A DNA stretch of 64,000 nucleotides from Theropithecus gelada (Eukaryota > Chordata > Mammalia > Primates > Cercopithecidae): NCBI RefSeq assembly GCF_003255815.1, contig NC_037668.1, positions 64,623,582-64,687,581 of the forward strand, written 5' to 3'. A model generated the notes under the pieces. The model was not told the DNA's origin. It ran no database searches and was given only the letters and a program-made list of their open reading frames with translations. The position numbers were made by a program, and so were the translations under genes. Below are positions 23,086 through 34,570 of this stretch, one piece after another; within the stretch, counting starts at the first letter, position 1, and each line of letters starts with the position of its first letter.

Positions 23086-23136
23086 TGTGGCCATCATACT
23101 GGAGTTGCTCTAAAAGTGTGCCAGATCTAGCTTCAG

Positions 23137-23179
23137 GGCACACATACACACAACACACACACAATACACACACACACGA
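23137..23179. repeat. (CA)n microsatellite, interrupted
   Basis: CACACA runs broken by AT and AA. Confidence 0.9.
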
Positions 23180-23184
23180 TCTCA

Positions 23185-23330
23185 TTTTCTTTCTCGGAAC
23201 AATGCTATGAAAATGACTTTTATTACCCTAGTCTTAGAAGTGTAGAAATTGGAACTCTGGAAAAGAAGTGGCTTGCCAAAGATAGCACAGCTGAGACACG
23301 ATCAAATTGGCATTCAAACTCAGATTTTTA
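23185..23330 (-). mobile_element. MIR SINE
   Basis: GGAACAATGCTATGAAAATG, then AAGTGGCTTGCCAAAGATAG, then GGCATTCAAACTCAGATTTT. Confidence 0.7.
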
Positions 23331-23394
23331 AATATAATCATTCCTGCTCACAAAATGCATGTCCATTGAATAACATAAAGAAGTTAACAACATT

Positions 23395-23565
23395 TATAAA
23401 TTCTCCATCCAGAAAAAGCACCATTAGTATTTTGGTAGAGATCCTTCCAGGCTTTTCTCCATTTATAAAATAATATTTTTCCAATAAAATGTGGATGCTC
23501 CATAATTTATTTGACAAATCCGAACAGATTGGCAGTTAGGTTGTGGCCAATGTTTAAGCCCATCT
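23395..23565 (-). mobile_element. possible old L1 (L1M) fragment, antisense
   Basis: Contains ATTTTGGTAGAGATCCTTCC and GCAGTTAGGTTGTGGCCAAT, recalling antisense old L1 3' sequence. Weak. Confidence 0.35.
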
Positions 23566-24766
23566 TTCCACACTTCCAGACAAATCAGATTTCAGGAAGA
23601 TGAAGCTGGAATGGCCTTTGGACAACCTGCTCTGGGCTTGGCTAAGCCAGTCTTTGGCTGTGCAGATGGTGGGGTGACACAGCAGAGGCACAGAGGGACA
23701 GAGACTATGGCCCAATTGGTACCCACATCCTGCTGCACAGCTTGCTTTGGTAAAGGCAAGAGGCTACATGCGATTTATCTGTTTGTTTATTCTTAGAAAC
23801 TGTCTGGATGAGAACTTGATGTTTTCTGTGCAGCTGAGCAGAACTGTGGCTTTGGAGGTTCACAATTTGTGTGGGAGCTGATCTCGTGAGCGATCGCATG
23901 CTCTCACCTACCAATTCTACACTCACTCCCCTGGGATGACAGGAGCCTCTGAAGTTACAGCAACAGGGAGCGGAGGGTCTGGAGTGGGGCAGGAGGGTCT
24001 GGGGTGGGGCACGGTGCAGACTCTGCTGCAGACTGGGACCTGAGGTTTTTCTAAATATTAGTGGAGGCAGGGCGGAACAAATGTGCTAGGACCCAAAGGG
24101 AAATTTTCCCAGAGCAGGGCCCAGGAAAGGAGAAGGTCTGGAGCATGCAAATGACCTTAGTCTTTCTGGCTTTGTAGAGGAGCTGGCTGGGCCAGGAGGC
24201 CAAGCTGCTCAGTGTCACCTGCTGCAGAAGCTCACAGCAGGGGACTGGACACCGGAGTCCTCTGAGGGTCAGGACATGTGAGCAGAGACTGAGACTAGTG
24301 ACTCCAAGTCTGGCAGCACCCTCTGAAGGGAAGGACCAACAGAACCCTGGACTCAGGGTGAAGAAGAGTGATCACGATCAAGGACAATACCAGCAAGGGA
24401 CAGCAAATACTCGGGGGTCCTTGGGCTGAGAGCAAGGACATGTGGAAGAAGGGACAGCAGATGCCCTGGGGTCTTTTGTTTCTCCTTCCTTCTCCTTTGT
24501 CTTCTTCCCACTGCACACTTGGGGGTGGCCACGTGACTGCTGGGGGACTAAGTGGCCAGAGCCCAAGGCCCCCTCTCTTCGGCAGCATGGCTTCTGTCCT
24601 ACTTATGTCGAACTGGCAATGCTGGTCGCATGCAGATTAATGAGGCCACGGCTGAGGCCCTGCGTTGGGGGACTGGCCTTGTTTCTAGGTGACCAGGTAC
24701 TTGAGCCTAAATTAACTTTGACTACCCTTTGTGCTTTCCCCCTTGGGCAGGGCAGCAGGAAAATAA
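23566..24766. other. unique sequence, no gene seen
   Basis: Contains a 20-bp tandem duplication at 23971-24010 and a loose ~57-bp duplication near 24395/24452 (AGGGACAGCARATRC). No domain or repeat family. Confidence 0.45.
23971..24010. repeat. 20-bp tandem duplication
   Basis: Copies at 23971-23990 and 23991-24010 differ at two positions (GGAGGGTCTGGRGTGGGGC core). Confidence 0.9.
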
Positions 24767-24945
24767 TCGGGGAGAAAGAAAAGAAGGTGGGGAAGAGGAG
24801 GAATAAAAGGGGGAGGGAGAAGGAGGAGAAGAGGATGAAAGGGGCTGAGGAAGAGGAGGAGGAGGGAGAGGAGGGGGAAGAAATAGGGGGGAACAGGGAA
24901 GGAGCAGAGAGTAGGAGGGTGGAGGGTGGAGGGGTGGGAGGACCA
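24767..24945. repeat. polypurine (GGA/GAA) tract, ~180 bp
   Basis: Nearly uninterrupted purines on the plus strand. It could form triplex or other non-B structures. Lies inside a 301-codon plus-strand frame whose middle is a Glu-rich translation artefact. Confidence 0.9.
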
Positions 24946-25104
24946 CAGGGGGCAGGGTTGGAAGAGGGCAGCTGCCCCATGCTCTGCCCACTCTGCCAAA
25001 CAGCCAGGGCCTCTGCCAGGTGGGTTCTGTCTTGTGGGGAGGAGCAGCGAAGGGAAATAAGTGTTCCTGCCAGTCAGCCACCTCAGCTCACGCTCTCAGA
25101 GCAG
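24946..25104. other. unique sequence
   Basis: Nothing recognised. Confidence 0.4.
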
Positions 25105-25235
25105 GGCCTGCCTGGCTTTGCAGATGTAGAAACAGGGTCAGCAAGGGAATGTGATTTTCCCAAAGTGACAGGGATTGGGGATGACTGGGACGCAGGCCTC
25201 CTGAGTCCCTGTCCAGTGCTCTTTCTGCTGTACAA
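25105..25235 (-). mobile_element. MIR-like fragment
   Basis: TTTGCAGATGTAGAAACAGG, then ATGTGATTTTCCCAAAGTGA, then CCAGTGCTCTTTC, in antisense MIR order. Confidence 0.6.
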
Positions 25236-25254
25236 TACATACCATTCAGCCACA

Positions 25255-25485
25255 AGAGCTTACTCATCCCTCAAAATCCTACTCAAAGAGCCCTTCCTCC
25301 ACGGTGTCTCCTCAGGGCCCAGTATGTCCCTTAGGGCCTCCTCCTGACCACTGTCTGTGGTCCCCTCCCCTCCGGACTGAGCTGTCATCCAGGCAGCAGC
25401 TGTGATGACCCATCTCTGTGACTCTGTTCCCAGCATGGGGCCTCTGCACAGAGCGGGTGCTGAATGAATGAATAAGAGTAAATGA
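25255..25485 (+). mobile_element. L2 LINE, 3' end
   Basis: CTCAAAATCCTACTCAAAGA and the CCCTTCCTCCACGGTGTCTC box, ending near GCTGAATGAATGAATAAG. The AAGCTCCATGAGGGC part is deleted. Confidence 0.7.
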
Positions 25486-25519
25486 GATAGTCAACCCCGG
25501 ATGTGAACCTCCACACCAC

Positions 25520-25630
25520 CTCTCTCATTAGCTTTGTGACCATTGGTGAGTTTCTTCACCTCTCTGGTCCTCAGTTTTCTTATCTCTAAAGTGGTTCCCT
25601 GACAGGGTTGGAAAATAAGTTACATAATGC
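25520..25630 (+). mobile_element. MIR SINE, core
   Basis: AGCTTTGTGACCATTGGTGA, then CCTCTCTGGTCCTCAGTTTT, then TTATCTCTAAAGTGG. Sense MIR. Confidence 0.8.
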
Positions 25631-25639
25631 AATCCTTCA

Positions 25640-26880
25640 TTTACACATGTAATGAGCACCTACTGTGTGCCAGCAGGCTCTGATGGGTGGCAGGTCAACA
25701 GTGGGGAGGAACTTGCCCCCAGGGAGTTTACAGTTTGGTGGGGCAAACAGATAATGAGAAAGCATATGAATGAATGAATGAATGAATGAACGAATGAATG
25801 AATGAATGACTGTTCCATTGTGATAAGTGCCAGAAAGGCAAAGCCAAAAAGAGATGATAGGAAACACTGGGTGTTGGGGGCAGGGGAGGGTGTCTAATTT
25901 ATACACGGTGGTCAGGGAAGGGCTCTTCAAGGTGAGAACACTTGAAGCCAAATCTGGAGGAGAGGGAACCAGCCATGTGCCTGAGAGAAATGCTCCAGGT
26001 AGAGGAAACAGCATGTGCAACACTGTACAAGGCGGCTGACGGAGAATCAGCATCACCATCAGGATGTCCACATTGTGTCCTCCAAAGGGCTCTGCAGGCT
26101 GACTCAGGACTACTTGGGTGAGGAGGAGCAGCAGGAGGCGGAAGAGACAGTGCTGAGGTGCCCTTCACTCATGCATTCATTCAGCACACGTCTGCTGGGC
26201 TCCATGTCTGTGCAGACACAAGTCTTCACTACTAGTGCTGAGGACAACGTGTGGACAGCCCTGTCCCTGCCCCTCCCCCTGCCCCTGCCTCATAGCACTT
26301 AGTCAGGAGGAGCTGCCCCTGCCCTTGGGCTCTGGCAAGTACGAGGGGTTCCCAGCTTGGGTAGAGCAGATGGCAAGAGGACCTGGCCGGCACAGGTAGA
26401 GGGGAAGGGGAGTGAGGTCCAAGGGGGCCTCCCTGTGGATATGCTGTTGAGCTGAGGCCTGCAGGATGAAGGAGTTAGTGGGTCAAGTGAAGGGCAGGAG
26501 TCTTATCCCAAGAGCAATGGTGAGTTATTGATGGCTTTAAGTCGGGGAGTGCCATGATCAAACTTGTAGACCCCATGTGTGAAAGAGATTGAAGGGTGAG
26601 GGCTAGGGCAGATGCAAGGAGAAGAGCTTAGGTGGTGATTACAATGGCCTAGGGCAGGCTGCTGGCAGAGAGAAGAGGGCTTGGGTATGCTTAGGTGGTG
26701 AATCTGCACAATGGGGCCATGGACCCAGCAGGGGAAAGGAAAGGTGGCTAGGAAGGAGGCGGTAGGGACCCCACAGGTTTCCAGCTCGTGGAAGCGGCAC
26801 CCGAAAGTGCCAGCTGGGGCTGAGTGCCTTTGAGATGTCCAAGCAGAGATGCAGGGCAGGTTGTGAGAGATGTGGGCCAG
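25640..26880 (-). mobile_element. long L2 LINE, antisense, possibly two copies
   Basis: Starts with GAGCACCTACTGTGTGCCAG. An ATGA microsatellite is at 25766-25808, followed by GTCAGGGAAGGGCTCTTCAA and AGGAAACAGCATGTGCAACA. After about 26170-26330 (which looks like a second L2 tail) it resumes with GAGTCTTATCCCAAGAGCAA and GGGGAGTGCCATGATCAAAC, then the TTTGAGATGTCCAAGCAGAG segment. The order matches antisense L2 over more than 1 kb. Open frames inside it are shadows. Confidence 0.8.
25766..25808. repeat. (ATGA)n microsatellite
   Basis: About ten ATGA units with one CGA variant. It lies inside the antisense L2, whose end is itself built of this tetranucleotide. Confidence 0.95.
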
Positions 26881-27779
26881 CGGCTCAGAGGGGCTACTCA
26901 CACGGGCTTCACTGGCTCCGCAGCAATCAAAGTGTGGCCCTGAAGAAGCTCCCCTGGAGAGGAAGCACAGCGGGGGCCCTCAAATCAATGGCTTGATTGA
27001 GGGAAGCTGCTGGGAAAGAAAAACCAGAGGGCAGAGGACCCCCAGCCCCTGTCTCCCCAGGGTGCTGCCCCTGCAGTCAGACTGCCCTTGGCCTCCTTCC
27101 TCTGTGCTGGCTGAGCCAAGCTCTGATGGCAGAAAACCCTTAGTCCTAAGAGGAAAGGGATCTACTAGGAGCAAGGGGTCAAGGGGGACAAAGGGCATCC
27201 TTTCCGCTGGGGAACCAGACCAGGGGCTGTGCCAGGGACTCTCAAAAACAAGAGTGCTTCTCAGGGTAAGATGGAGAGGGGCATTCCTGTTGGGAAGCTC
27301 TCGCCCCTCACCAAGTTCATCTCTCTCTAGCACACCTTACATTTGAGCTCCAGGATCTTGCCACTGCACAAGCCTAAGACGTCTTGGAATGCCGGTGCGT
27401 GATTACCCCTGCTGCCTCTCCCGGAGCCCAGTACACAGCCTCAGCACCAGAAGACTTGCTCAGTAAAGAGTCACAGAATGCCTTTCAGTAGGGGAAGCCA
27501 CATGCAGATCAGAGCGGCCAGAAAGGTCACCTGCAGGAGCAGTGAGAGCAGCCTGGACCAGGTTCCCAACCCTGAAGGCCAACAGAAAGCATGTGGGGAG
27601 CCACTCCAGAGTTCTGGGCAGGGCAGCATTGTGTGGCATGTGTGGGTCTCCAGGAGTTTGGGGGTAGGGAGGGGGTCTGAGGCCAGCAGCAGGAGCACAG
27701 GTAGGACACGTGTGTGTTCCAAAGGACGGGTCCCTGAGGTTCCCCTGATTACTGTAAGGAGGCTGGGGAAAGAGTGTGC
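26881..27779. other. unique GC-rich sequence, no gene seen
   Basis: Opposing frames (26870-27346 plus, 26980-27333 minus, 27460-27885 minus) without domains. A weak L2-tail resemblance at about 27425-27475. Confidence 0.4.
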
Positions 27780-28065
27780 TGTGCACGCACATATATATGC
27801 ATATGCAGGTCCACACACATGTAGAGAAGCACATGTGTACACACCTGCATATGCACAAGAACACACACATGCATAGACAAATCACAGAAAAAAGCCAGCT
27901 ACAGATATATGAGTTCAGGTACTGAACTTATATGAGTTACTTATACTGACAGGAGTATAAGTGCGTAGTGGGAAAGTGCCTGCAGCTGTGGACACAAGGA
28001 CACATGCCTATGTGTACCCACCTTGCACATGCACATTCACACACACGGACACACACACACAGGTC
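27780..28065. repeat. diffuse CA/TATA-rich low-complexity DNA
   Basis: ACACACATGT and CATATGCA words at 27780-27890 and again at 28000-28065, separated by about 110 bp of unique DNA. Confidence 0.8.
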
Positions 28066-28474
28066 CATAGGAGTCCTGGGTAAGGGCCTATTCCTTCGAG
28101 AACAGCGGGGGAGCCCAAGCCAGCTCTACATTGGATGGTGGTGCTATAAGTGGTGTCAGGCTGGGTGGTAGACAGAGGCCTCAGCCACATGGGTCTCCAA
28201 CCCCAAGCAGCCTTCAGCAGTGAGAGGCCACCCCAGAGCGGGTCCTGAGCTCACTGATTTGCTGAGGCTCAGATGAGCAGCCCGTCAGCCAGCTGCTTCC
28301 CCTCCTGAAATAGCAGCCCTAAATAAGTGACAGCCCACCTGGCTAAGGGGAGGGCCTGGCACAGCTGTCATCAACACTGCCAGCAGGACAGGAAGGGGCA
28401 GGTGTGGGGTGGTGGGGTACAGGGGCTGGGCCTGACCCAACACCACCCCAACTGTGCTTCCCCGTCCACACCCT
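28066..28474. other. unique sequence
   Basis: No repeat or exon evidence. Confidence 0.4.
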
Positions 28475-28930
28475 GAGCAGCGCACACGTGCACACAAACA
28501 CGTGGATGGATACACAGAGACTGACAGGCATGAGCACACTCACAGTACCTAACACACAGCGGAACACAGGCACCGAGTCACAGCCCTCTCTGGGAGGCCC
28601 GCACATCACTCAAACCCAGAACCACAGACACAGCACACACAGACATCCCCGCCCCCGGAGAGCACGCATGCACACACAGGCTGCCCTGCTCCATACAAAC
28701 ACAGGGCACATGCACATATATCCACACACAAGCATATCTGGACAGCTGCAGCCAAGCATACTGAACAGGCTACCTCAAGCACACACACATGTGAACACAA
28801 ACAGCAGAAGGCTCAGAAACACCCTGGCACATGCTGTGTAGACGAAGACACATCTGGTGCACCAAGGCGCTCAGGACCAGACACACTTGCACACATTCGC
28901 ACAAGTCCTCACGCACACATCCAGAGTGTC
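28475..28930. repeat. diffuse CACA-rich degenerate tract, ~450 bp
   Basis: Imperfect CACACA, CGTGCA and CATGCACA words over hundreds of bases without a fixed period. The Cys-rich frames on the opposite strand are artefacts of TGTG. Confidence 0.8.
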
Positions 28931-29904
28931 TGCGGCCTTTCTGGCTCACAACCTCGTCCCTGTCAGTAAGGATCCCCTCCTGGCCACCAGGGCCAAGGTC
29001 TGGTGTTTTAGCTGGCCAGCCACTGTGGGACAGACAGGGCCTGTGGCCAAGGCCTTCTTAACAAAGGCTTGGCATCAGACCAGATTCTCAGAACTGGTAG
29101 GTGATGGTGAGGAAGATAAGGGTCTTAGTGACACCTCCTCCTGCAGGCCTCCAGGCTCCACTAACAGCCAGAGGGGGGCCTGTGGGGTCTTCAGTGGCTC
29201 AGTGGGGGAGGAGTCCTGAGCCGTGGGGTGCCCAGCCTGGGGGACGGCAGGCCCTAGAGCTCTGCTCCCCACCCTTTTCAACATCATACTCTCCCCTTCT
29301 CAGACTAAGCCAGCAAATGCTTGAGCCAGGGAAGCAGAGAGGGGAAGAGGCCCTCAGAAGACAGGGCTGGGGATGGGAAGCAGGCAGTGTGACTGGTAGG
29401 AAGGGGCAGCCGCCTTGGTTGGGGACTGGGCCAAGGTGCTGCATAAGCAGAAGCCCAGAAGAGGAAGTTACTTAGGAAGATGAAATGAGTCAGTGCAGCA
29501 TCTCACCAGCAGCCATTTAAATGACTCAAAGCCTCATCGTGAAACTGCCACAGTTTACCCAGATGGCAGCATTCCACATGCACACTGAAAAGGGAGAAAC
29601 CCGCTAACTCCTTCCACGCTGGTGTGTGGGCAGACAGGCACAGCTCCCAGGAAAACAGCTGCCCAGGGCCACGTCCACCCCACACCACTCTCTTGACCAT
29701 CACACACCATGGTCAAGCTGAATCCTTGTAAGGCTTCCAAAGAACTGAGAGAGGCAGACCCTGAGCCCAGCATCCTTGGGAAGGTGAGGGGAGCACAGAA
29801 CAAAGGCCCCCGAGGTGCACAGGAAACATTTCAGGTGAAATTAGACAAAGTCGGTGGGGAAGGATGAAGCCAGACCGGCCCCGAGCCAACAACTGACTCT
29901 GGGG
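28931..29904. other. unique sequence, no gene seen
   Basis: A slightly AT-richer segment at 29480-29600 (GCAGCCATTTAAATGACTC) might be a small conserved element. Otherwise nothing recognised. Confidence 0.35.
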
Positions 29905-30000
29905 GATGAACACACGGTACTTGCTGTTCTATTCTCTCTGCTTCGGCATATTTTGAAAATTTGAATTTTTTTCTGAAATAAAACGTTTTTTAAAAAGCTT
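29905..30000 (+). mobile_element. possible old L1 3' tail
   Basis: TTGCTGTTCTATTCTCTCTG, then CATATTTTGAAAATTTG, an AATAAA hexamer near 29978 and an A-rich end resemble old L1M 3' ends. Short and uncertain. Confidence 0.4.
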
Positions 30001-30179
30001 TGTGTCCTCTCTTTGAGAGAGAGCAGTCATTCATTGTTTGTTCACTTACCCACGCTGTCCTGTGAGTGAAGCACGATATCTCCATCCGCATCACCCTGGG
30101 CAACGCTCAGCACCAAAGGGAGACCAGAAGCAAGACCCCCTCTGCTGGAGCAGACCACAGAGCAGGCTTCAGCAGATGC
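30001..30179. other. unique sequence
   Basis: Nothing recognised. Confidence 0.4.
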
Positions 30180-30290
30180 TGCACAGCTATGGAAACTGAG
30201 GCTCTGAAAAACAGGCTCCAGAATAAGGCTGGGCTGAGTCCTGAACCCTCATCAAATTGGCTAATTGGGGGCCTGCGCTCTTATCAATAG
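30180..30290 (-). mobile_element. probable MIR fragment
   Basis: AGCTATGGAAACTGAGGCTC and the following GAGTCCTGAACCCTCATCAA resemble antisense MIR. Diverged. Confidence 0.45.
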
Positions 30291-30358
30291 AGAGGGACAT
30301 GTGTTTACTGCAGGGAACTTTCCATGGCCGGCGGGACTGTGATCCTGAGAAGCTTCCA

Positions 30359-31302
30359 GGAGCCTCTGTGCTCTGTGAGCCTACCTGTTCTGTGAATCTG
30401 TGTGCCCGTGAGCCTGTGTGCCCCACGAGCCCATGTGCCTCATGACTCTGTGCCCCGTGAGCCTGTGTACTCAGGGAGCCTATGCCCTGTGAGTCTGTGC
30501 CCTGTGAGCCTGTGTGCTCTGTGAGTCTGTGCCCCTCAGTCTGTGTTCCCCATGACTGCGCCCCGTGAGCCTGTGTGCTCCATGACTCTGCCCTGTGAGC
30601 CTGTGTGCTCCGTGACTCTGTCCCGTGAGCCTGTGTGCTCCGTGACTCTGCCCTGTGAGCCTGTGTGCCCCACAAGGCTGTGTGCTCTGCGTCTGTGCCC
30701 TGTGAGTCTGTGTGCCCGTGACTGTGCCGTGAGCCTGTGTGCCCCGTGACTCTGTGCCCTGTGAGTCTGTGCCCGGTCAGCCTGTGTGCCCCATGAGCCT
30801 GTGTGTCCCGTGAGCCATGTGCCCCATGACTCTGTGCCCCGTGAGCCTGTGTTCCCTGTGAGTCTGTGCCTAGTGAACCTGTGTGCCCCGTGACTGCTTC
30901 CCGTGACTCTGTGCCTGGTGAGCCTGTGTGCCCCGTGACTGCGCCCCGTGCCTCTGTGCCTGGTGAGCCTGTGTGCCCCACGAGCCTGTGTGCCCCATGA
31001 CTCTGTGCCCCGTGAGCCTGTGTGTCCCGTGAGCCTGTGTGTCCTGTGACTCTGTGTCCCATGAGCCTGTGTGCCCCACGAGCCTGTGTGTCCCACGAGC
31101 CTGTGTGCCCCACGAGCCTGTGTGTCCCGTGACTCTGTGCCCCGTGAGCCTGTGTGACCCATGAGCCTGTGTGCTCTGTGAGTCTGTGTGCCCTGTGAGC
31201 CTGTGTGCCCTATGAGCCTGTGTGCCTGTGAGCCTGTGTGACTCATGAACCTGTTTGCCCCATGAGCCTGTGTGCTCCGTAAGCTTGCGTGGTCTGCGCT
31301 CT
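30359..31302. repeat. GC-rich minisatellite, ~0.94 kb, 13-17-bp units
   Basis: Alternating units of the types GTGAGCCTGTGTGCCCC (17 bp), GTGACTCTGTGCCCC (15 bp) and GTGACTGCGCCCC (13 bp). Higher-order structure is visible: three 30-bp dimers at 30565-30654, and 45-bp trimers with starts at 30858, 30903 and 30948. Stops are rare because many rearrangements keep a multiple of three. This gives frames of 308 and 236 codons on the minus strand (30187-31113, 30536-31246) with HTGS/RLxGH repeats, which I regard as non-coding. A likely VNTR. Confidence 0.97.
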
Positions 31303-31365
31303 GGTGTTTAACGCAGTGCTTGGCACCTGTACATGCTCAATAAACACCACTGGGTGAATGGAAGT
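31303..31365 (+). mobile_element. MIR/L2 3' tail fragment
   Basis: AACGCAGTGCTTGGCACCTG, then CATGCTCAATAAACACCACT. It abuts the minisatellite directly. Confidence 0.65.
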
Positions 31366-32229
31366 TACAGGCCAGTGGGGTACTGGAAGCCCCTGGAGAA
31401 GGCAGGGGACACTGGGACAGAGTGAGGTCTGTGAAGGGACCTGGGATGGCTGAGCAACTGCCTCTAGGCATGAGGTCCACTCCTGGGCTGGGCCCATGCT
31501 CCTCTAGCCCACTTCAGAGTCACCGAGAAGTAGGGGAGCAGAGCAGAACCCTGTATAAAGCCTCAAGGCCCATCCTATCAGCACCTCCTGGACTTCCGCT
31601 GCTAAGCCTGGCACCTTAGAGGTGCTCCATTCATCCCCTGGACACAGAACTGCCCCTCTGGGCCCATTTGGTCAGCTCTACTGCCTGGTATACCAGCATC
31701 CCTCCTTCCCCCACCCTGCGATGACCAACCAGGCCGAGGGAGTAAGCGCCTCAAGGTCCCTTCTAGCCTAGGACAAGCTGGGGAGATGGGGTGGGGGACA
31801 AAGTGCAATCCCTCAGAGAGGAAAGGGTGCTGATTTGGGATTTATCAGGGAAGTACAACACATAGGTCACCACCAAAACAGCTTCGGGGTGGGTCAGTGG
31901 TCATTCCACTGCTAAAGCCACATACTTGGAGACGACCTGTCCTCAACTCTCATATCCCAGGGACAGCAGCTCCCTCGTTATCCTGTCCCTGTTTCGCTGG
32001 TTTCTGCAGACATCCGGTGATGTCTCTTCTCCCCTGCACATGGAGGTAGACTCCGTGCAACACATGTGTGCACACACGTGCCCACCTGTGCACACACTCA
32101 CATCCTCACTCGGCCGCCTGCCCTCATGCACCCACCATCCCTCCCTCCACAATCCTGCCTGGCTCAGGCCCAGGCTGGGGGTGAAGGGGAATACGGAGGC
32201 AAGCAGGAAAGGGGCCTTGGCCTGAATTC
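31366..32229. other. unique sequence with a short CA-rich tract
   Basis: CA/TG-rich at 32055-32105. Otherwise no repeat or exon. Confidence 0.45.
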
Positions 32230-32320
32230 CAAAGTCTGAAATAGCCCACCACAAATTATCTTTGTTCTGACAGGCTGATTAGCATAATTATCCCATCAGA
32301 GGAAAAAAAACAGAAGAGAG
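32230..32320. promoter_or_regulatory. short candidate conserved element
   Basis: AAATTATCTTTGTTCTGACA, then CTGATTAGCATAATTATCCC. Dense homeodomain/SOX-like words in unique DNA. Inference only. Confidence 0.3.
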
Positions 32321-32504
32321 AGGACGAGGACAGTGGTAGAAAGAGAGACAGCCAGGGGCAGAGACAAAGAAAGCAGCAGGCACTGAGAGGGGTGGCTCTC
32401 AGGAGGCCGCAGCCCACGAGCGAGCACGGATGCCCACCGGGCCCCGGGCATAGCCCTGGGGGAGCCCCTTCCCTCTGACAAGCCAGGCTTGCTGTGGGCT
32501 TCAG
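32321..32504. other. unique sequence
   Basis: Purine-rich start, then GC-rich. Nothing recognised. Confidence 0.4.
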
Positions 32505-32660
32505 GGCCCACCTGTGAGACGGGAGGGCTCAACAAAGTGATCTCCAAGGTCCTGCTGGCTCCGACATGAATGTCTCGAGATGGCAGAGCTGCGATGTGCT
32601 TGACAAAATCATTTTGCCGAAGGATGCAAAGACCCTTGAATGTTGTCCTGCTTTCATTCA
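32505..32660. promoter_or_regulatory. candidate conserved element
   Basis: CpG-retaining, non-repetitive sequence with GACAAAATCATTTTGCCGAA near 32599. Compositional evidence only. Confidence 0.25.
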
Positions 32661-32689
32661 AGTCACATCTCTTTATTCTCCAGCCCCCC

Positions 32690-32830
32690 TTATCAAGAGC
32701 CCAGAATGTGAGTGCCCCTGCTCTGCGATGGCACTGTCCTAGGTGCTGGGGACTCAGCAGTAATCAGGACAACCGACCACCCTTGCTTTCGAGCTCACAG
32801 CCTGGTGGAGGGGGACAGAGAAACCCAGCC
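32690..32830 (-). mobile_element. L2 LINE, antisense 3' end
   Basis: GGCACTGTCCTAGGTGCTGG, then ACTCAGCAGTAATCAGGACA, then TTTCGAGCTCACAGCCTGGT. Confidence 0.8.
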
Positions 32831-33099
32831 AGGTGATTCCATACGTGGTGAGAACTGGTCTGAGAGCCAGAGTCAGGGTGCTCTGGGGATGCAGATGAAG
32901 GACACCTGATCCAGGCATGCTGGTGGGAAGACAAGGAAAAATTCAAAAGGAAGTGAGGCTCACAGAAGGACTGAGGGGCAGGTGCCGGCCAGGTGGGGCA
33001 GGAGCACCGGCCCTGCACAGACAATTCCAGATATCACTAGGCATGGCTTCTGCCCCCTGGCCGCCCCATACCTGCTTCTGAACAGGTCCACATGTATCA
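32831..33099. other. unique sequence
   Basis: Possibly diverged continuation of the antisense L2. No gene. Confidence 0.35.
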
Positions 33100-33225
33100 G
33101 CTTCTCCTCTTCTACTAGATGGAAAGATCCTCGCAAAGAGACACTCTACATTCCTCTTATCTCTGCCACAGTCCTGGGCACACAATAGGCTTAATACATC
33201 CTCACTGAATGCAGGCTCGGTGCAT
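33100..33225 (+). mobile_element. L2 LINE, 3' end
   Basis: The ACTAGATGGAAAGATCCTCG position corresponds to the L2 'AAGCTCC' box. CCACAGTCCTGGGCACACAA, then TAATACATCCTCACTGAATG, completes it. Confidence 0.65.
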
Positions 33226-33514
33226 TCCCAGAAACAAGCCACAGATGGAAGATCCTAGCCTCAGGTCCCTGGGGCTCCCTCCGGTCTCCCCTAGGTACAT
33301 GCATGCCCCAGGGGTTAATCTCAGCCCCACGCTGCTTTTCAAGAAAGAACTAAAGGGATGCGTCTAGATTCAGGAGAAAGGGACGGGAAAGGGTCAGGGA
33401 AGGGACTGAAGGCCAAGAAACTCAGAAGACCTGGAGACTCCTAAGCCAGGGCCCTGGGTTTGTGTGCAGTAGGGCCTGAGGCGAGCAAGCAGATGGTGGC
33501 TGGAGAAGTGGTTA
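33226..33514. other. unique sequence
   Basis: Nothing recognised. Confidence 0.4.
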
Positions 33515-34364
<850 letters not shown>

Positions 34365-34570
34365 GGAGAGGAATGCCTTCTGTGTGGCACGCACTTGCTG
34401 AGCTCCTTCTATGCATTATCTCATTCAGTCCTCACAACCACTCTGAGCTGCACGCCATTACTCACTCCCTTTGAACATCTGAGGCTCAGAGAGGTTCAAG
34501 AACTCGCCCAAAGTTGCACAGCTGGGAAGTGGTGGAACCAGGATTTGAACCCCTGCTTTTAACTTCTATT
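34365..34570 (-). mobile_element. MIR SINE, near full length
   Basis: GCATTATCTCATTCAGTCCT, CATCTGAGGCTCAGAGAGGT, ACAGCTGGGAAGTGGTGGAA, CCAGGATTTGAACCCCTGCT. Confidence 0.92.

Noticed and set aside
24442..25347. 301-codon plus-strand frame
   Set aside because: Its middle is the polypurine tract (Glu/Lys/Arg/Gly run) and its ends are MIR- and L2-derived. No domain.
25637..26071. 144-codon minus-strand frame
   Set aside because: Runs along the sense strand of a decayed L2 and its tetranucleotide repeat. Not the L2 ORF in any recognisable way.
30187..31246. Long repeat-protein-like frames on the minus strand
   Set aside because: They are translations of the minisatellite in several frames, with no start context, conservation or expression evidence.
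30359..31302. Possible CRISPR-like array
   Set aside because: Units are contiguous 13-17-bp minisatellite repeats without unique spacers, in primate DNA.
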